DNA of 41,538 bases, from NCBI GenBank assembly GCA_020852965.1, contig JADYZV010000052.1, forward strand, positions 84,989 to 126,526, in the 5' to 3' direction. The translations under genes and the position numbers were made by a program. Below are positions 7,738 to 16,497 of the stretch, piece after piece; the first letter of the stretch is position 1, and every line of letters begins with the position of its first letter. The notes beneath the pieces were generated by a model. That model was not told where the DNA came from. It made no database searches and worked only from the letters and a program-made list of their open reading frames with translations. The stretch comes from Pirellulaceae bacterium (GTDB taxonomy: Bacteria > Planctomycetota > Planctomycetia > Pirellulales > Pirellulaceae).

Positions 7738-8556
7738 ATGCGTTTCCAGATCAATTGTCAAAAACTCGCAAGCTTGCTGCTAGCCTCCTGTGCCTTGTCG
7801 GGCTCGCTTCATTCCCCGTCTGTCGCTGAGGGTGCCGACGGCGGAGCGTCGGGCCACATTAAAGAGGCTCAGCAGACGGGATTGATCGAACTTGCCACTA
7901 AGCCTGACTTTGGGGGGGTGACCACTGCCAGCGGGGGCGAGAACGCAGGGAGCCGTTCCTTTGGAACTGGACTGCTTAACGCCGGCGTTCTCGTGGCCCA
8001 ACCACCCAAGAATCCGCCTCAAGTTCCGCTGCCAGCGCTCACAGGTCCGCTCGAATTGAACAATCAGGCAGCCGACGGAAAAAAGAGTGAAAACTCACTA
8101 ACGCCAATCCAGAACCGCGAATTGACTACCAATGTGCACGTGGTCGATATGTCGGTCACTGGGTTGGGAACCGGCACGATCCCCGCTGCAGCATTTGACA
8201 AGCGTCAGGCCGAAGCCACCTACGAGCGCTTTGTGGCGCAAAAGTGTGTGTATTGGCATCCGAGTAGTATTTGCCACTATCCGCTGCGATACGAGGAAAC
8301 GATGCTCGAACGGCACGGACACGTTCGCTTGGGCCGTTTACAACCCCTCGTATCCGGTGTCCGATTCTTCACCACAATTCCAATGCTCCCCTACCTAAAT
8401 ACGCTTCAGCCGTACTATCAGCCTGTCTATGCACTGGGAAATTATCGTCCGGGAAGCTGTGCCCCGCTGCTTCGTGACACGATTCCATACGATAGAAATG
8501 CCGCCGTGGTCGAAGCGCTGGCCGGGGCCGGGTACTTCTGGGCCATGCCGCTTTAG
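7738..8556 (+). CDS. Conserved planctomycete secreted protein of unknown function
   Basis: A 272-aa protein. The ATG at 7738 was chosen because GGGGGA lies 6 bp upstream and the first 32 residues form a signal peptide (hydrophobic LASLLLASCALSGSL). Residues about 35-145 are low-complexity, rich in Gly, Ala, Asn and Pro. The last 110 residues are a compact Cys/Tyr/Pro/His-rich domain with CVYWHPSSICHYPLRYEE, LERHG, ARF-like VRFFTTIPMLPYL and ALGNYRPGSCAP. I recall similar tyrosine-rich domains in planctomycete secreted proteins, but no function is established to my knowledge. The gene stands alone, divergent from the ABC ATPase. Confidence 0.65.
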   Translation: MRFQINCQKLASLLLASCALSGSLHSPSVAEGADGGASGHIKEAQQTGLIELATKPDFGGVTTASGGENAGSRSFGTGLLNAGVLVAQPPKNPPQVPLPALTGPLELNNQAADGKKSENSLTPIQNRELTTNVHVVDMSVTGLGTGTIPAAAFDKRQAEATYERFVAQKCVYWHPSSICHYPLRYEETMLERHGHVRLGRLQPLVSGVRFFTTIPMLPYLNTLQPYYQPVYALGNYRPGSCAPLLRDTIPYDRNAAVVEALAGAGYFWAMPL

Positions 8557-8684
8557 TGCGTTGGCAAAGCATTCGTCCACCCGTTCAGGTCTTGCTCGCA
8601 TGACCGCTGCAGGTTAACTTAAGGGAAATTGTCGACCGCTCTTGGTCGTCTGCCTCCCCGATCCCGTAGCTTGATTGCCGCACG

Positions 8685-9251
8685 ATGAACTTAAAAGATA
8701 TTCGCCTGGTGGCTTTGGCATTTTTCGTACTCGCCATCGCCTTGCGTTTTTTACCTCATCCATCCAACATGGCTCCCATAGCCGCCTTGGCCCTGTTTGC
8801 TGGCTGCTATTTGTCTGGTCGCGTCGGATTAGTACTAGCCTTCGGGGCGATGGCAGTCAGCGATCTGCTGGGGCATTGGCTGGAAGTTCCCAGCATGGGC
8901 TTCTACGATCGGACCACCATGCTGACCGTCTATCTCGCACTTGGGCTAACGGCTCTCGTCGGTGTTGGACTGCGTGGCCGAGTTAACTTGGCGACGGTCC
9001 CTTTGGCGTCGCTGATTGGGACTGCGATATTTTTTCTCAGTACCAACTTTGCCGCTTGGCTCGATCCACAAATGGGATATGCGGCCAGTTGGGAAGGGCT
9101 CACGAGCTGTTACGTGGCTGCAATTCCCTTCGCCCGTAACAGCCTCATTGGCGACCTGTTCTATTCAGCCTTGTTATTCGGTATCTACAATTGGCAGATC
9201 GTGCCACGCCTAAACCGAGCGGTATCGCCCACTGTGTCCAATAGTCGCTGA
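8685..9251 (+). CDS. DUF6580-like integral membrane protein
   Basis: A 188-aa protein with about five membrane segments (about 8-24, 30-50, 82-100, 107-127 and 155-175). The opening pattern (FLPHPSNMAPIAALALFAG) and the segment AVSDLLG match the family often described as resembling the substrate-binding subunit of energy-coupling-factor transporters. A transport role is therefore possible but unproved, and no partner ATPase sits in the same operon. The nearest ATPase, at 6508-7599, is on the other strand. The stop codon overlaps a GCTCCGC-loop palindrome. Confidence 0.6.
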   Translation: MNLKDIRLVALAFFVLAIALRFLPHPSNMAPIAALALFAGCYLSGRVGLVLAFGAMAVSDLLGHWLEVPSMGFYDRTTMLTVYLALGLTALVGVGLRGRVNLATVPLASLIGTAIFFLSTNFAAWLDPQMGYAASWEGLTSCYVAAIPFARNSLIGDLFYSALLFGIYNWQIVPRLNRAVSPTVSNSR

Positions 9252-9272
9252 TCGCTCCGCCGATCAGCCGCT
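9240..9272. repeat. GCTCCGC-loop palindrome, copy 2
   Basis: GCTGATCG (9247-9254) and CGATCAGC (9261-9268) are perfect 8-bp arms around CTCCGC. The element includes the TGA stop codon of the DUF6580-like gene and matches the copy at 6440-6476, with paired changes in the stem. A shorter relative (CCGACG-CTCCG-CGTCGG) is at 24626-24642. Confidence 0.6.
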
Positions 9273-9599
9273 CTCTGCATCATGCGGCAATCGAATCTAT
9301 TCGAACTCTATAACCCGAATCGCCACACTCCATCCCCATCCACCAATGGCCTGTGGCCGAACAAAACATGGGCCGACGGAGCGATCCGCAGGTTAACTGC
9401 CTAATAAATCTGTCAAGCTATGCGGGTTATGCCGAATCCGCGCGTGCTAGCGTTAGTACTTTCTATCCGGCCTGTCCCCAGCGGTTCAGTTACAACGAAA
9501 ACTCACCCGATATCATTTGAAGCGGTTCTGAGCAAAAGAGCCGAGGTTCCAACTCCCTAAGCTGTGACTTGGGGCAACCTCACATCGGGAAGACCTTGG
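9273..9599. other. Intergenic stretch, nothing recognised
   Basis: About 330 bp between the palindrome at 9240 and the TolC-family gene. I see no convincing reading frame, RNA, terminator with a T-run, or promoter pair. The region presumably holds the promoter of the TolC-family gene. Confidence 0.5.
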
Positions 9600-11609
9600 A
9601 TGAAAGTTACACGCAAAAGTCAGCGGCGCAGAGCCAAGCTGAAATGGCTGGTAGCCTGCCTCATGGCCGCCACAGGCTGTACGCAAGCCAAGCAGTTCCA
9701 CTTCAACGATACGTGGGACTCTGCCCCCAGCTACCATGCTTCGCTGGCCACGCAGATCGAATATCCCAACGTGCGCTCCAATCTGGTTCCTCAAGTAGCC
9801 GGGGCACCGCGACCGTTGACGATCGAGAATCCTTCCGAGCTGCCGGCGCGCGAAATGCAGTTGGACGAAGCGATTCAAATCGCCCTTGCCAATAGCGATA
9901 TCTTGCGAACGCTCGGTGGTAGCGTCGTGCAGACGCCGCTCGCCTCACGCACGAACTTCGATCCAGCCATCACCGAGAGCAATCCACTCACTGGTGTGGA
10001 AGCCGCTCTATCGGCGTTTGACACCCAGGCTGCCGGACAGTTGTTCTGGCAAGTCAACGATCGACCGAACAACACACTCATCAATCCAATTCTGCAGAAC
10101 TTTCAACGGGCCGTGCTGCAGCAGACCAATGCACAGTTCACCTACGAATTGGCCAAGCGTACCGCCACCGGCGCACGTTTTGCCGCCCGTACCAATGTCG
10201 CCTACGACTTGACCAACACGCCCAACCGGCTGTTCAGTAGCGCTTATACGGGCTGGTTTGAAGCCGAGTATCGCCAACCCTTGATGCGCGGTGCTGGGGT
10301 CGACTTCAACCGTATCGCCGGCCCGAATTCCCCCGTCGGCCAATACAACGGTGTGCTCATTGCAAGGATCAATACCGATATAACTCTGGCCGACTTCGAA
10401 CAAGGGATCATCACTTTTATCAACGATGTCGAGACGGCCTATTGGGAATTGCACTTTGCATACCACAATCTGGAAACGATCGTCGCCGGTCGCAACAGCG
10501 CGTTGCTGACGTGGCAACGCGTCAAGGAACTACAGAAGGTCGGAATGCGTGGTGGCGATGCGGCAGCGGTTGCTCAGGCCAGCGCCAACTACTATACGTT
10601 CGATGTCGCCGTCCGCGATGCTTTGTCTGGCACCAATGGTTTGTATGCCTCCGAACAGCGTCTGCGATACTTGATGGGACTGCCACCAACCGACGGTCAA
10701 TTGATCAAGCCGACGAGTCAACCGATGGATGGCGAAGTGGTCTTCGATTGGGACTCTGCTCTTAGCGATGCACTCACTCGGCGCGTCGAAATCCGACGTC
10801 AAAAGTGGAACATCAAACGTCGAGAGTTGGAAATGTTGGCTGCCCGTTTGAATCGCAAGCCGACGCTCGATTTCCTTGGCCTCTATCGTTATCGTGGTTT
10901 GGGTGACGCTTTGATCGACAACTACGATTCCAACAACAGTGCAAACAGTTTGGCTCAGAGCATTTTCTCTGGCGATTTTCAAGAGTGGCAAGCGGGGGTC
11001 GAGCTCGGATATCCGGTTGGATTTCGGCAAGCCAGCGCGGCGGTCGCCAACGCCCGTTGGAATTTGGCTCGAGAAACTGCCCTGCTCCGGGAACAAGAGC
11101 TGCGCGTTTCGCACGACTTGAGCAATGCCAGCCGCCTAGTAACACGTGCCTACCAACTGATGCAATCCAACTACAATCGCCAAGACGCCGACCGCCAACA
11201 AGTCGATGCCTTGCAGGCGCGCTACGAGAGCGGTTTGGATAACATTAACTTCTTGTTGCAAGCTCAACAACAATTGGCTACTAGCCAAAGCGCCTATTTC
11301 CGGTCATTGACAGACTATCAATTGGCCTTGCGGGACTTCCACCGCGAGAAGGGTTCGCTGCTTAACTATAACCAAGTCGGTATGAGTGAAGGAGCGTGGC
11401 CGGCCCCAGCCTATCAAGATGCCGTCGAGCGTGGTCGCTTCTTCGCGCCGCGTTCGAATCCCGAGCAGGTCGACGTGCCCAGTCCACTCAGTTCCGGAGG
11501 CTTTAATCCAGAACAGGTGGGCGTCGGTTCGGAAGGTACAGCCGCCATAAGCGCTGCGGCACCCATGGAGCTGTCGCCGGCAGTCCCCGCTACTCCGGTG
11601 ACGCCCTAA
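9600..11609 (+). CDS. TolC-family outer-membrane protein (probable lipoprotein)
   Basis: A 669-aa protein from the ATG at 9600; a GTG at 9564 would add 12 residues but puts residues ahead of the signal sequence. It starts with a basic and hydrophobic leader ending in ACLMAATGC, a weak lipobox. The body has the two-fold TolC layout of long helices. The first half runs through LDEAIQIALANSDILRT and the second through FLLQAQQQLATSQSAYFRSL and YQLALRDFHREKGSLLNY, which is the typical end of outer-membrane efflux proteins. The last 70 residues are a Pro/Ser/Ala-rich tail. It would form the outer-membrane duct of a secretion or efflux system, but no inner-membrane or adaptor genes are adjacent. It is larger than E. 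coli TolC. Confidence 0.85.
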   Translation: MKVTRKSQRRRAKLKWLVACLMAATGCTQAKQFHFNDTWDSAPSYHASLATQIEYPNVRSNLVPQVAGAPRPLTIENPSELPAREMQLDEAIQIALANSDILRTLGGSVVQTPLASRTNFDPAITESNPLTGVEAALSAFDTQAAGQLFWQVNDRPNNTLINPILQNFQRAVLQQTNAQFTYELAKRTATGARFAARTNVAYDLTNTPNRLFSSAYTGWFEAEYRQPLMRGAGVDFNRIAGPNSPVGQYNGVLIARINTDITLADFEQGIITFINDVETAYWELHFAYHNLETIVAGRNSALLTWQRVKELQKVGMRGGDAAAVAQASANYYTFDVAVRDALSGTNGLYASEQRLRYLMGLPPTDGQLIKPTSQPMDGEVVFDWDSALSDALTRRVEIRRQKWNIKRRELEMLAARLNRKPTLDFLGLYRYRGLGDALIDNYDSNNSANSLAQSIFSGDFQEWQAGVELGYPVGFRQASAAVANARWNLARETALLREQELRVSHDLSNASRLVTRAYQLMQSNYNRQDADRQQVDALQARYESGLDNINFLLQAQQQLATSQSAYFRSLTDYQLALRDFHREKGSLLNYNQVGMSEGAWPAPAYQDAVERGRFFAPRSNPEQVDVPSPLSSGGFNPEQVGVGSEGTAAISAAAPMELSPAVPATPVTP

Positions 11610-11619
11610 GCAATTGGTC

Positions 11620-11686
11620 GTAGTGGACGAGGTTGCGGGTCCCTGAAATATACCGAATCAATCGGACTCGTTACTTCGCCCATTAC
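11620..11686. repeat. GTAGTGGACGAGG palindromic repeat, copy 1
   Basis: A left arm beginning TAGTGGACGAGGTTGCGGG (from 11621) and a diverged right arm ending CGCCCATTAC (to 11686) surround about 20 bp. It begins 11 bp past the stop of the TolC-family gene, between two convergent genes, so it may serve as a bidirectional transcription stop. Confidence 0.6.
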
Positions 11687-11721
11687 ACGAAAATCAAGTT
11701 TTGAACGATCACAAGCGTTCA

Positions 11722-13158
11722 TTACTTGAATGCCGCATCGACCATTTGAGCGTTGACCCGTTCCCAATCGGTGACGAGCTGCTTGAGTAGGGCCGGCTCG
11801 GTTTCCGCTAGGTTGGTTGACTCAGAAATGTCTTTCGACAGATCATAGAGTTCCCATGCCATGCCTGTCTGACGGACTGCTTTCATCTCTCCTTTCCGAA
11901 GCGCACCTCTCGGCCCTTGTCTCCAATACAAGGTGTCGTGTGGGTCTCCTCCCTTTTGACCAGTGATGTAGGGGATGATATCGACGCTATCCAGTTTCGG
12001 TTCCGAAGGTATTGGCCTCCCAGCAGCAGCCAACACAGTCGCAAAAATATCTGTGCTAACGACGGGACGATCATAGGTCGTCCCAGCGGGTAGTGTACCG
12101 GGCCACTGAACCATGAAAGGGACGCGTATGCCCCCCTCATACATGTCGCTCTTTTCGCCTCGAAGCGGCAGGTTGCTACTGGTCAATTCTCGCGTTGGCC
12201 CACCGTTGTCACTCAGGAAATAGATCAGGGTCTCATTCTCGAGTCCTTCACTGCGTATCTTTTGGGTGATCTCGCCAACGCTATCATCGAGGTTTGCAAG
12301 CATCGCGGCGAAAATGCGCCGCTGGATATCGTCCACATGTCCAAACTTGGCCATGTAGTTGTCAGCTCCCTGAAGTGGGCTGTGGACCGCGTTGTACGCG
12401 AGCATCAGGAAGAACGGCTTGTCGCTATTCCGACCAATGAATTGAACCGCTTCTCGCGTAAAGGCATCGGTTAAGTACTCGTGCTCGTCGACAGGCTGAC
12501 TTGCACGGACTATCGGATTATTGGCGTCATAGGCGGGCTCATAGCGCAGATGAGTGCTATAGGTCACCTTCCCAAACGTTCGCCGTCCAGTCCCTCCTCC
12601 AGGCAGCATGCTGCGGCGCAACCAAGTGGACACTCCATCCCAGGGTGCGGGCACGTAGTAGTGACCTTCGTGAAGAAACCCGAAGAACTCATCAAAACCT
12701 CGCCTCATCGGATGATAGCGAGCCGAGCCGCCGAGGTGCCATTTTCCGATAAGGCCGGTGACATAACCGGCCTTCTGCATGGCATTGGCCAAGGTGGTTT
12801 GCGATAGAGGAAGCCCAACGCCGAGCTCTTCATTCACTGCGCCAGTTGGATTGAATTCATGTCCAAAGCGAGTCCCCAAGCGACCCGTCATGATGGCCGC
12901 ACGTGAAGGACTACAATTCGGCGCGGCCACATATCCCGCTGTGAAGCGAACCCCCTTAGCTGCCAACGCATCGACATGCGGTGTCGGAATTTCAGGATTG
13001 CCCTGGCAACCCAATTCGCCGTATCCCAAATCATCTGCCAACAGAATGACAACGTTGGGCATCCGGAAGATACGGTCCGCACCGTGAATCTCAGTTTCTA
13101 AACTAAGAACGCAAATAAAGATAAGCTGCAAGGCTATCCAATAGGGTGGTTTGTTCAT
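11722..13158 (-). CDS. Secreted arylsulfatase-type sulfatase
   Basis: A 478-aa type I sulfatase that removes sulfate esters from a sugar or other organic substrate. A signal peptide (about 1-27) sends it out of the cytoplasm. Metal-binding Asp residues are in LLADDLGYGE (39-48). The active-site motif CSPSR (82-86) contains the cysteine that a formylglycine-generating enzyme or anSME converts to formylglycine. Further family patterns are TGLIGKWHLGG and LSDNGGP. Length is normal. Planctomycetes are known for many sulfatases used on sulfated algal polysaccharides, and I infer such a substrate here. No maturase gene is nearby. It is convergent with the TolC-family gene. Confidence 0.92.
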   Translation of the reverse strand: MNKPPYWIALQLIFICVLSLETEIHGADRIFRMPNVVILLADDLGYGELGCQGNPEIPTPHVDALAAKGVRFTAGYVAAPNCSPSRAAIMTGRLGTRFGHEFNPTGAVNEELGVGLPLSQTTLANAMQKAGYVTGLIGKWHLGGSARYHPMRRGFDEFFGFLHEGHYYVPAPWDGVSTWLRRSMLPGGGTGRRTFGKVTYSTHLRYEPAYDANNPIVRASQPVDEHEYLTDAFTREAVQFIGRNSDKPFFLMLAYNAVHSPLQGADNYMAKFGHVDDIQRRIFAAMLANLDDSVGEITQKIRSEGLENETLIYFLSDNGGPTRELTSSNLPLRGEKSDMYEGGIRVPFMVQWPGTLPAGTTYDRPVVSTDIFATVLAAAGRPIPSEPKLDSVDIIPYITGQKGGDPHDTLYWRQGPRGALRKGEMKAVRQTGMAWELYDLSKDISESTNLAETEPALLKQLVTDWERVNAQMVDAAFK

Positions 13159-13478
13159 GGCAGGTTACTACATTGGCCAATAAGGTTGCTAGAAAAACGG
13201 ACACTTCTCGCTGAACACCACCTGCGAACTATCCAACCAATACCTCACTGGTCGCCAATAGTCTTAAGGGCGTACCTCATGCAAAGGGGCAGAGCTCGCA
13301 AAGAATGCGCGGTGAAATGCCCCCGCTGTCTTCGCGTTTTATTACGCAATCAGCAGCTATTTTAGCAGGGCAGTGACAGCTCGTGGTCTGCTAAGCCGTA
13401 ACCGTTCACGAGCTTCTTACATGAATGGAGGTTCCGAGGCAGGGTTCTCAGTAGAATTTGTTGATATGCAGAAGTGTG

Positions 13479-13572
13479 TGGTGCAATCGAGTGGCATTAC
13501 TATCCGAGCTCCGGCCTTGCCATCCGTGCTAGCGAATGGCACGAACGACTACAATACTTTTTGAACGGCTAC
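13479..13572 (+). repeat. CCGGCCTTGC dispersed element, copy A
   Basis: A ~95-bp element with a head GTGGTGCAATCGAGTGG, a core in which two near-copies of ATCCGTGCT flank CCGGCCTTGCC (13502-13530), and a tail ending TGAACGGCTAC. It matches copies at 19900-19993 and 31089-31281. It lies in the 625-bp gap between the divergent sulfatase and TPR/thioredoxin genes. The rest of that gap shows no recognisable gene, apart from a tail-like GTAACCGTTCACGAG at 13397-13412. Confidence 0.7.
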
Positions 13573-13783
13573 ATTGAATCTAAGTATTAGAAGTAGCCGT
13601 ATTGGTCGAGGCAACGAGTCGGTAGTGGCGACGCAAGTGGTGAAATCCCTTATATTCAACCGATTACTTCTTGCCGGCGACGGTGGCTTGAGGGAACATA
13701 GCAGTACACGGTGGCGGTTCATCTCGCAAATTTGTAGAGGGACTGCCAAATGCGATTTCTCCTGCCGCAAAGTGCCCCACCCT

Positions 13784-16258
13784 ATGCCACGTTGCCTCTA
13801 TCTCTTGACCGCTCGGAATCTGCTTCTTTTGACCAGCCTGTTGGCGGTCGCATTTACCAATCGCTTGCTGGCTCAAGATCTTGCGAAAAAAGCTGACGTG
13901 GCCAACCAACTCGGCTCAGAAGTAGCGCCCGAGACGACTGACGTGGCCAAATCGGCGGGTGATGACGAAGAAAGCGCAGATGGAAGCACACGAGATGACA
14001 TCGCGGCTGGCCACTCTTTTCATGGTGAGGCCTTCAATGAGGGGCCGCGCCAAGCTGCTTACCTGATGCCTGGTTTGGGACGAGTCGATTTTCCGGTCTC
14101 GACAACCAACGAATTGGCTCAGCGGTTTATCAACCAAGGCGTAGCGCAGTTGCACGGCTTTTGGTATTACGAAGCCGAGCGTTCGTTTCGCCAAGCCGCT
14201 GTGCTCGATCCAGATTGCGCGATGTGCTATTGGGGCATGGCCCAAGCCAACGTCGAAAATCGCTCGCGCGCTCGCGACTTCATTGCCCAAGCCGTCAAAC
14301 GCAGTGAAGCTGCCACGCCGCGCGAAACACGATACATCGCTGCCTACGAAAAATTCTGTCGAGACGAAGACGCCGCTGGGAAGAAGATCGACAAGCAGCA
14401 GCGTGCCAAGACTTTCACACGCGACTTGGAAGAGCTGGTCGAAGAATTCCCCGATGATGTTGATGCCCGCGCGTTTCTCGCCTTACAACTTTGGCAAAAC
14501 GAACGCGCCGACCTGCCTATCGTTAGCCATGTAGCAGTCGACTCGGTGCTGCAGGATGTGTTTGACGCGAATCCCATGCACCCAGCTCACCACTATCGTA
14601 TTCACCTGTGGGACAAGCACAAACCGCAGCGCGCCCTAGAGAGTGCAGCTTTGTGTGGTGCCAGCCTGCCAGCCATCGCCCACATGTGGCACATGCCCGG
14701 CCACATCTATTCGGGGCTTCATCGCTATCAAGACGCCGTTTGGCAGCAGGAAGCGTCCGCGCGCGTCGACCACGCGCACATGATGCGCGATCGCGTCTTG
14801 CCCGATCAAATCCACAACTTCGCGCACAACAATGAATGGCTGATTCGCAATTTAATCAAAATTGGTCGAGTCGATGACGCGCTGGCGCTGGCCAGAAATA
14901 TGCAAACGCTCCCCAGGCATCCCAAGCTCAATACGCTCGATCGATCGGGAAGCGCAAAACTCGGCCGCGAGCGCCTGTTGCTCACGCTCAGTACCTACCG
15001 CCTGTGGCCTGAGCTGATCGAATTGGCAGAGACGAACGTCATCGAACCAACGGACAAAAAGGAATTGCAGACCGAGCGTACACGTTACCTGGGAATTGCC
15101 TATGCACTCAGTGGCCAGGACGCAGAGTCTGCCGCCGCGCTGTCCACACTAGAAACAGACTTGGCCATCTCGCTGGCTGAAAATGAGCAACTGGAACGCA
15201 GTCACGAAAGACCACCCGCTCCCAGTAAACAACCCGGCGATCCTCAAGCGGAAGAAGAAGCTGCTAAACAACTGAGTAAACAGCGCGATGAACTGAAGAA
15301 ACAGCGTCAGCAGCTCGAAAAAGCCATCGCCAGCGTACGTGCGGCGCGTAGCGCCGCCGCCGAAGATTGGTCCACCGCCCTCAAGCTCTGGGAAGACTCC
15401 GATCTGTCGGACGTGCTACTCCAAGCCGAATGGTTAGCTTCCAGCGGTCAGCTCGAAGAAGCCCTCAAGCAGGTCGACAAAAAGATTGCCGACGATCCCA
15501 ATGAGGTTCCCTCGGCAGCGGTCAAGACCTGGCTGCTCTACCAACACTCTGGCTGTGACAGTGCGCGAGAGGCCTTCGAGTTCACGCGCAAGTTGGCATG
15601 TGTGGCCGACCTCGATACGCCACTTCTGGCTCGGCTGCAGCCCGTGGTGACCGAGCTAAACGTGTCTGGCGACGCGGATGCCCTAAGCGATGGCGCGCAG
15701 GGCTCACGCTGGACTGCCGCTTATGAAACGGCTAGTGATTTCGGCGAGCGTCCCAGCCTCGATAGCTTAGGCCCCTTTCGCTGGCATCCTTATCTGGCAC
15801 CCGAGTTTGTCGTCTGCACGCCCGAGCAAACCGATGTCCGCTTGAAACATTTCGCTGGCCGACCGACCATTGTCATATTCTATCTAGGATTCGGCTGCCT
15901 ACACTGCGTCGAACAGTTGCATGCTTTCGCACCGCGCACCGCCGAGTTTCGAAAGGCGGGAATACAACTAATGGCAATTAGCAGCGAAGATGTGGAATCG
16001 CTCAATACAGGTCTAGCTTCGCTTGGGAGCGAATCGCTGCAAATCCCTCTGCATGCCGATCCGCAGTTGGCTGCCTTTAAAGCCTATCGCTGCTTCGATG
16101 ATTTCGAGCAACAGCCGCTGCATGGCACATTCTTGCTCGGCACTCGCGGTCGTGTGCTGTGGCAAGATATCGGCTACGAGCCATTCATGGACGTCGACTT
16201 CTTGCTAAACGAATCCCAGCGATTGCTCGAACTCCAAGGTTTGTCAGCAACACGCTGA
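13784..16258 (+). CDS. Secreted TPR protein with C-terminal thioredoxin/peroxiredoxin-like domain
   Basis: The start at 13784 places a signal peptide at the N-terminus (RNLLLLTSLLAVAF...LLAQ) and gives 824 aa; the frame is open upstream to 13574. Residues about 85-500 are helical repeats of the TPR type, with YEAERSFRQAAVLDPDCAM and WGMAQANV as the clearest unit. A charged coiled coil (Gln/Lys/Glu) follows at about 465-530. The C-terminal 180 residues have an AhpC/TSA-like thioredoxin fold: IVIFYLGFGCLHCVEQLHAF with a CxxC pair at 705-708, then a strand-helix segment and GTFLLGTRGRVLWQDIG. I infer a periplasmic redox or assembly role. No similar gene lies next to it. Confidence 0.75.
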   Translation: MPRCLYLLTARNLLLLTSLLAVAFTNRLLAQDLAKKADVANQLGSEVAPETTDVAKSAGDDEESADGSTRDDIAAGHSFHGEAFNEGPRQAAYLMPGLGRVDFPVSTTNELAQRFINQGVAQLHGFWYYEAERSFRQAAVLDPDCAMCYWGMAQANVENRSRARDFIAQAVKRSEAATPRETRYIAAYEKFCRDEDAAGKKIDKQQRAKTFTRDLEELVEEFPDDVDARAFLALQLWQNERADLPIVSHVAVDSVLQDVFDANPMHPAHHYRIHLWDKHKPQRALESAALCGASLPAIAHMWHMPGHIYSGLHRYQDAVWQQEASARVDHAHMMRDRVLPDQIHNFAHNNEWLIRNLIKIGRVDDALALARNMQTLPRHPKLNTLDRSGSAKLGRERLLLTLSTYRLWPELIELAETNVIEPTDKKELQTERTRYLGIAYALSGQDAESAAALSTLETDLAISLAENEQLERSHERPPAPSKQPGDPQAEEEAAKQLSKQRDELKKQRQQLEKAIASVRAARSAAAEDWSTALKLWEDSDLSDVLLQAEWLASSGQLEEALKQVDKKIADDPNEVPSAAVKTWLLYQHSGCDSAREAFEFTRKLACVADLDTPLLARLQPVVTELNVSGDADALSDGAQGSRWTAAYETASDFGERPSLDSLGPFRWHPYLAPEFVVCTPEQTDVRLKHFAGRPTIVIFYLGFGCLHCVEQLHAFAPRTAEFRKAGIQLMAISSEDVESLNTGLASLGSESLQIPLHADPQLAAFKAYRCFDDFEQQPLHGTFLLGTRGRVLWQDIGYEPFMDVDFLLNESQRLLELQGLSATR

Positions 16259-16497
16259 TTCCTTGGAGTGCTTCGAGTTCTCGAAGCTTTGGCCTAGAGT
16301 GCAGTCGGCAGCGCAGAGGAACGCTGGCGGTGAAAGCCAAGTTGGCAGCAATCGGGTGGTTGCGGTTGGTTGCAGTCGCTGCGGGTTGTTCTCGCGTCCA
16401 GCTCTCGAGTGACGCGAAGCTTCCGTTTGGTGTCGACTCTGGGAAGGGCCAAAGCGGTGATGAATCCCCGCAGTCCAAGGTTTGTCAGGAGCGGTGT

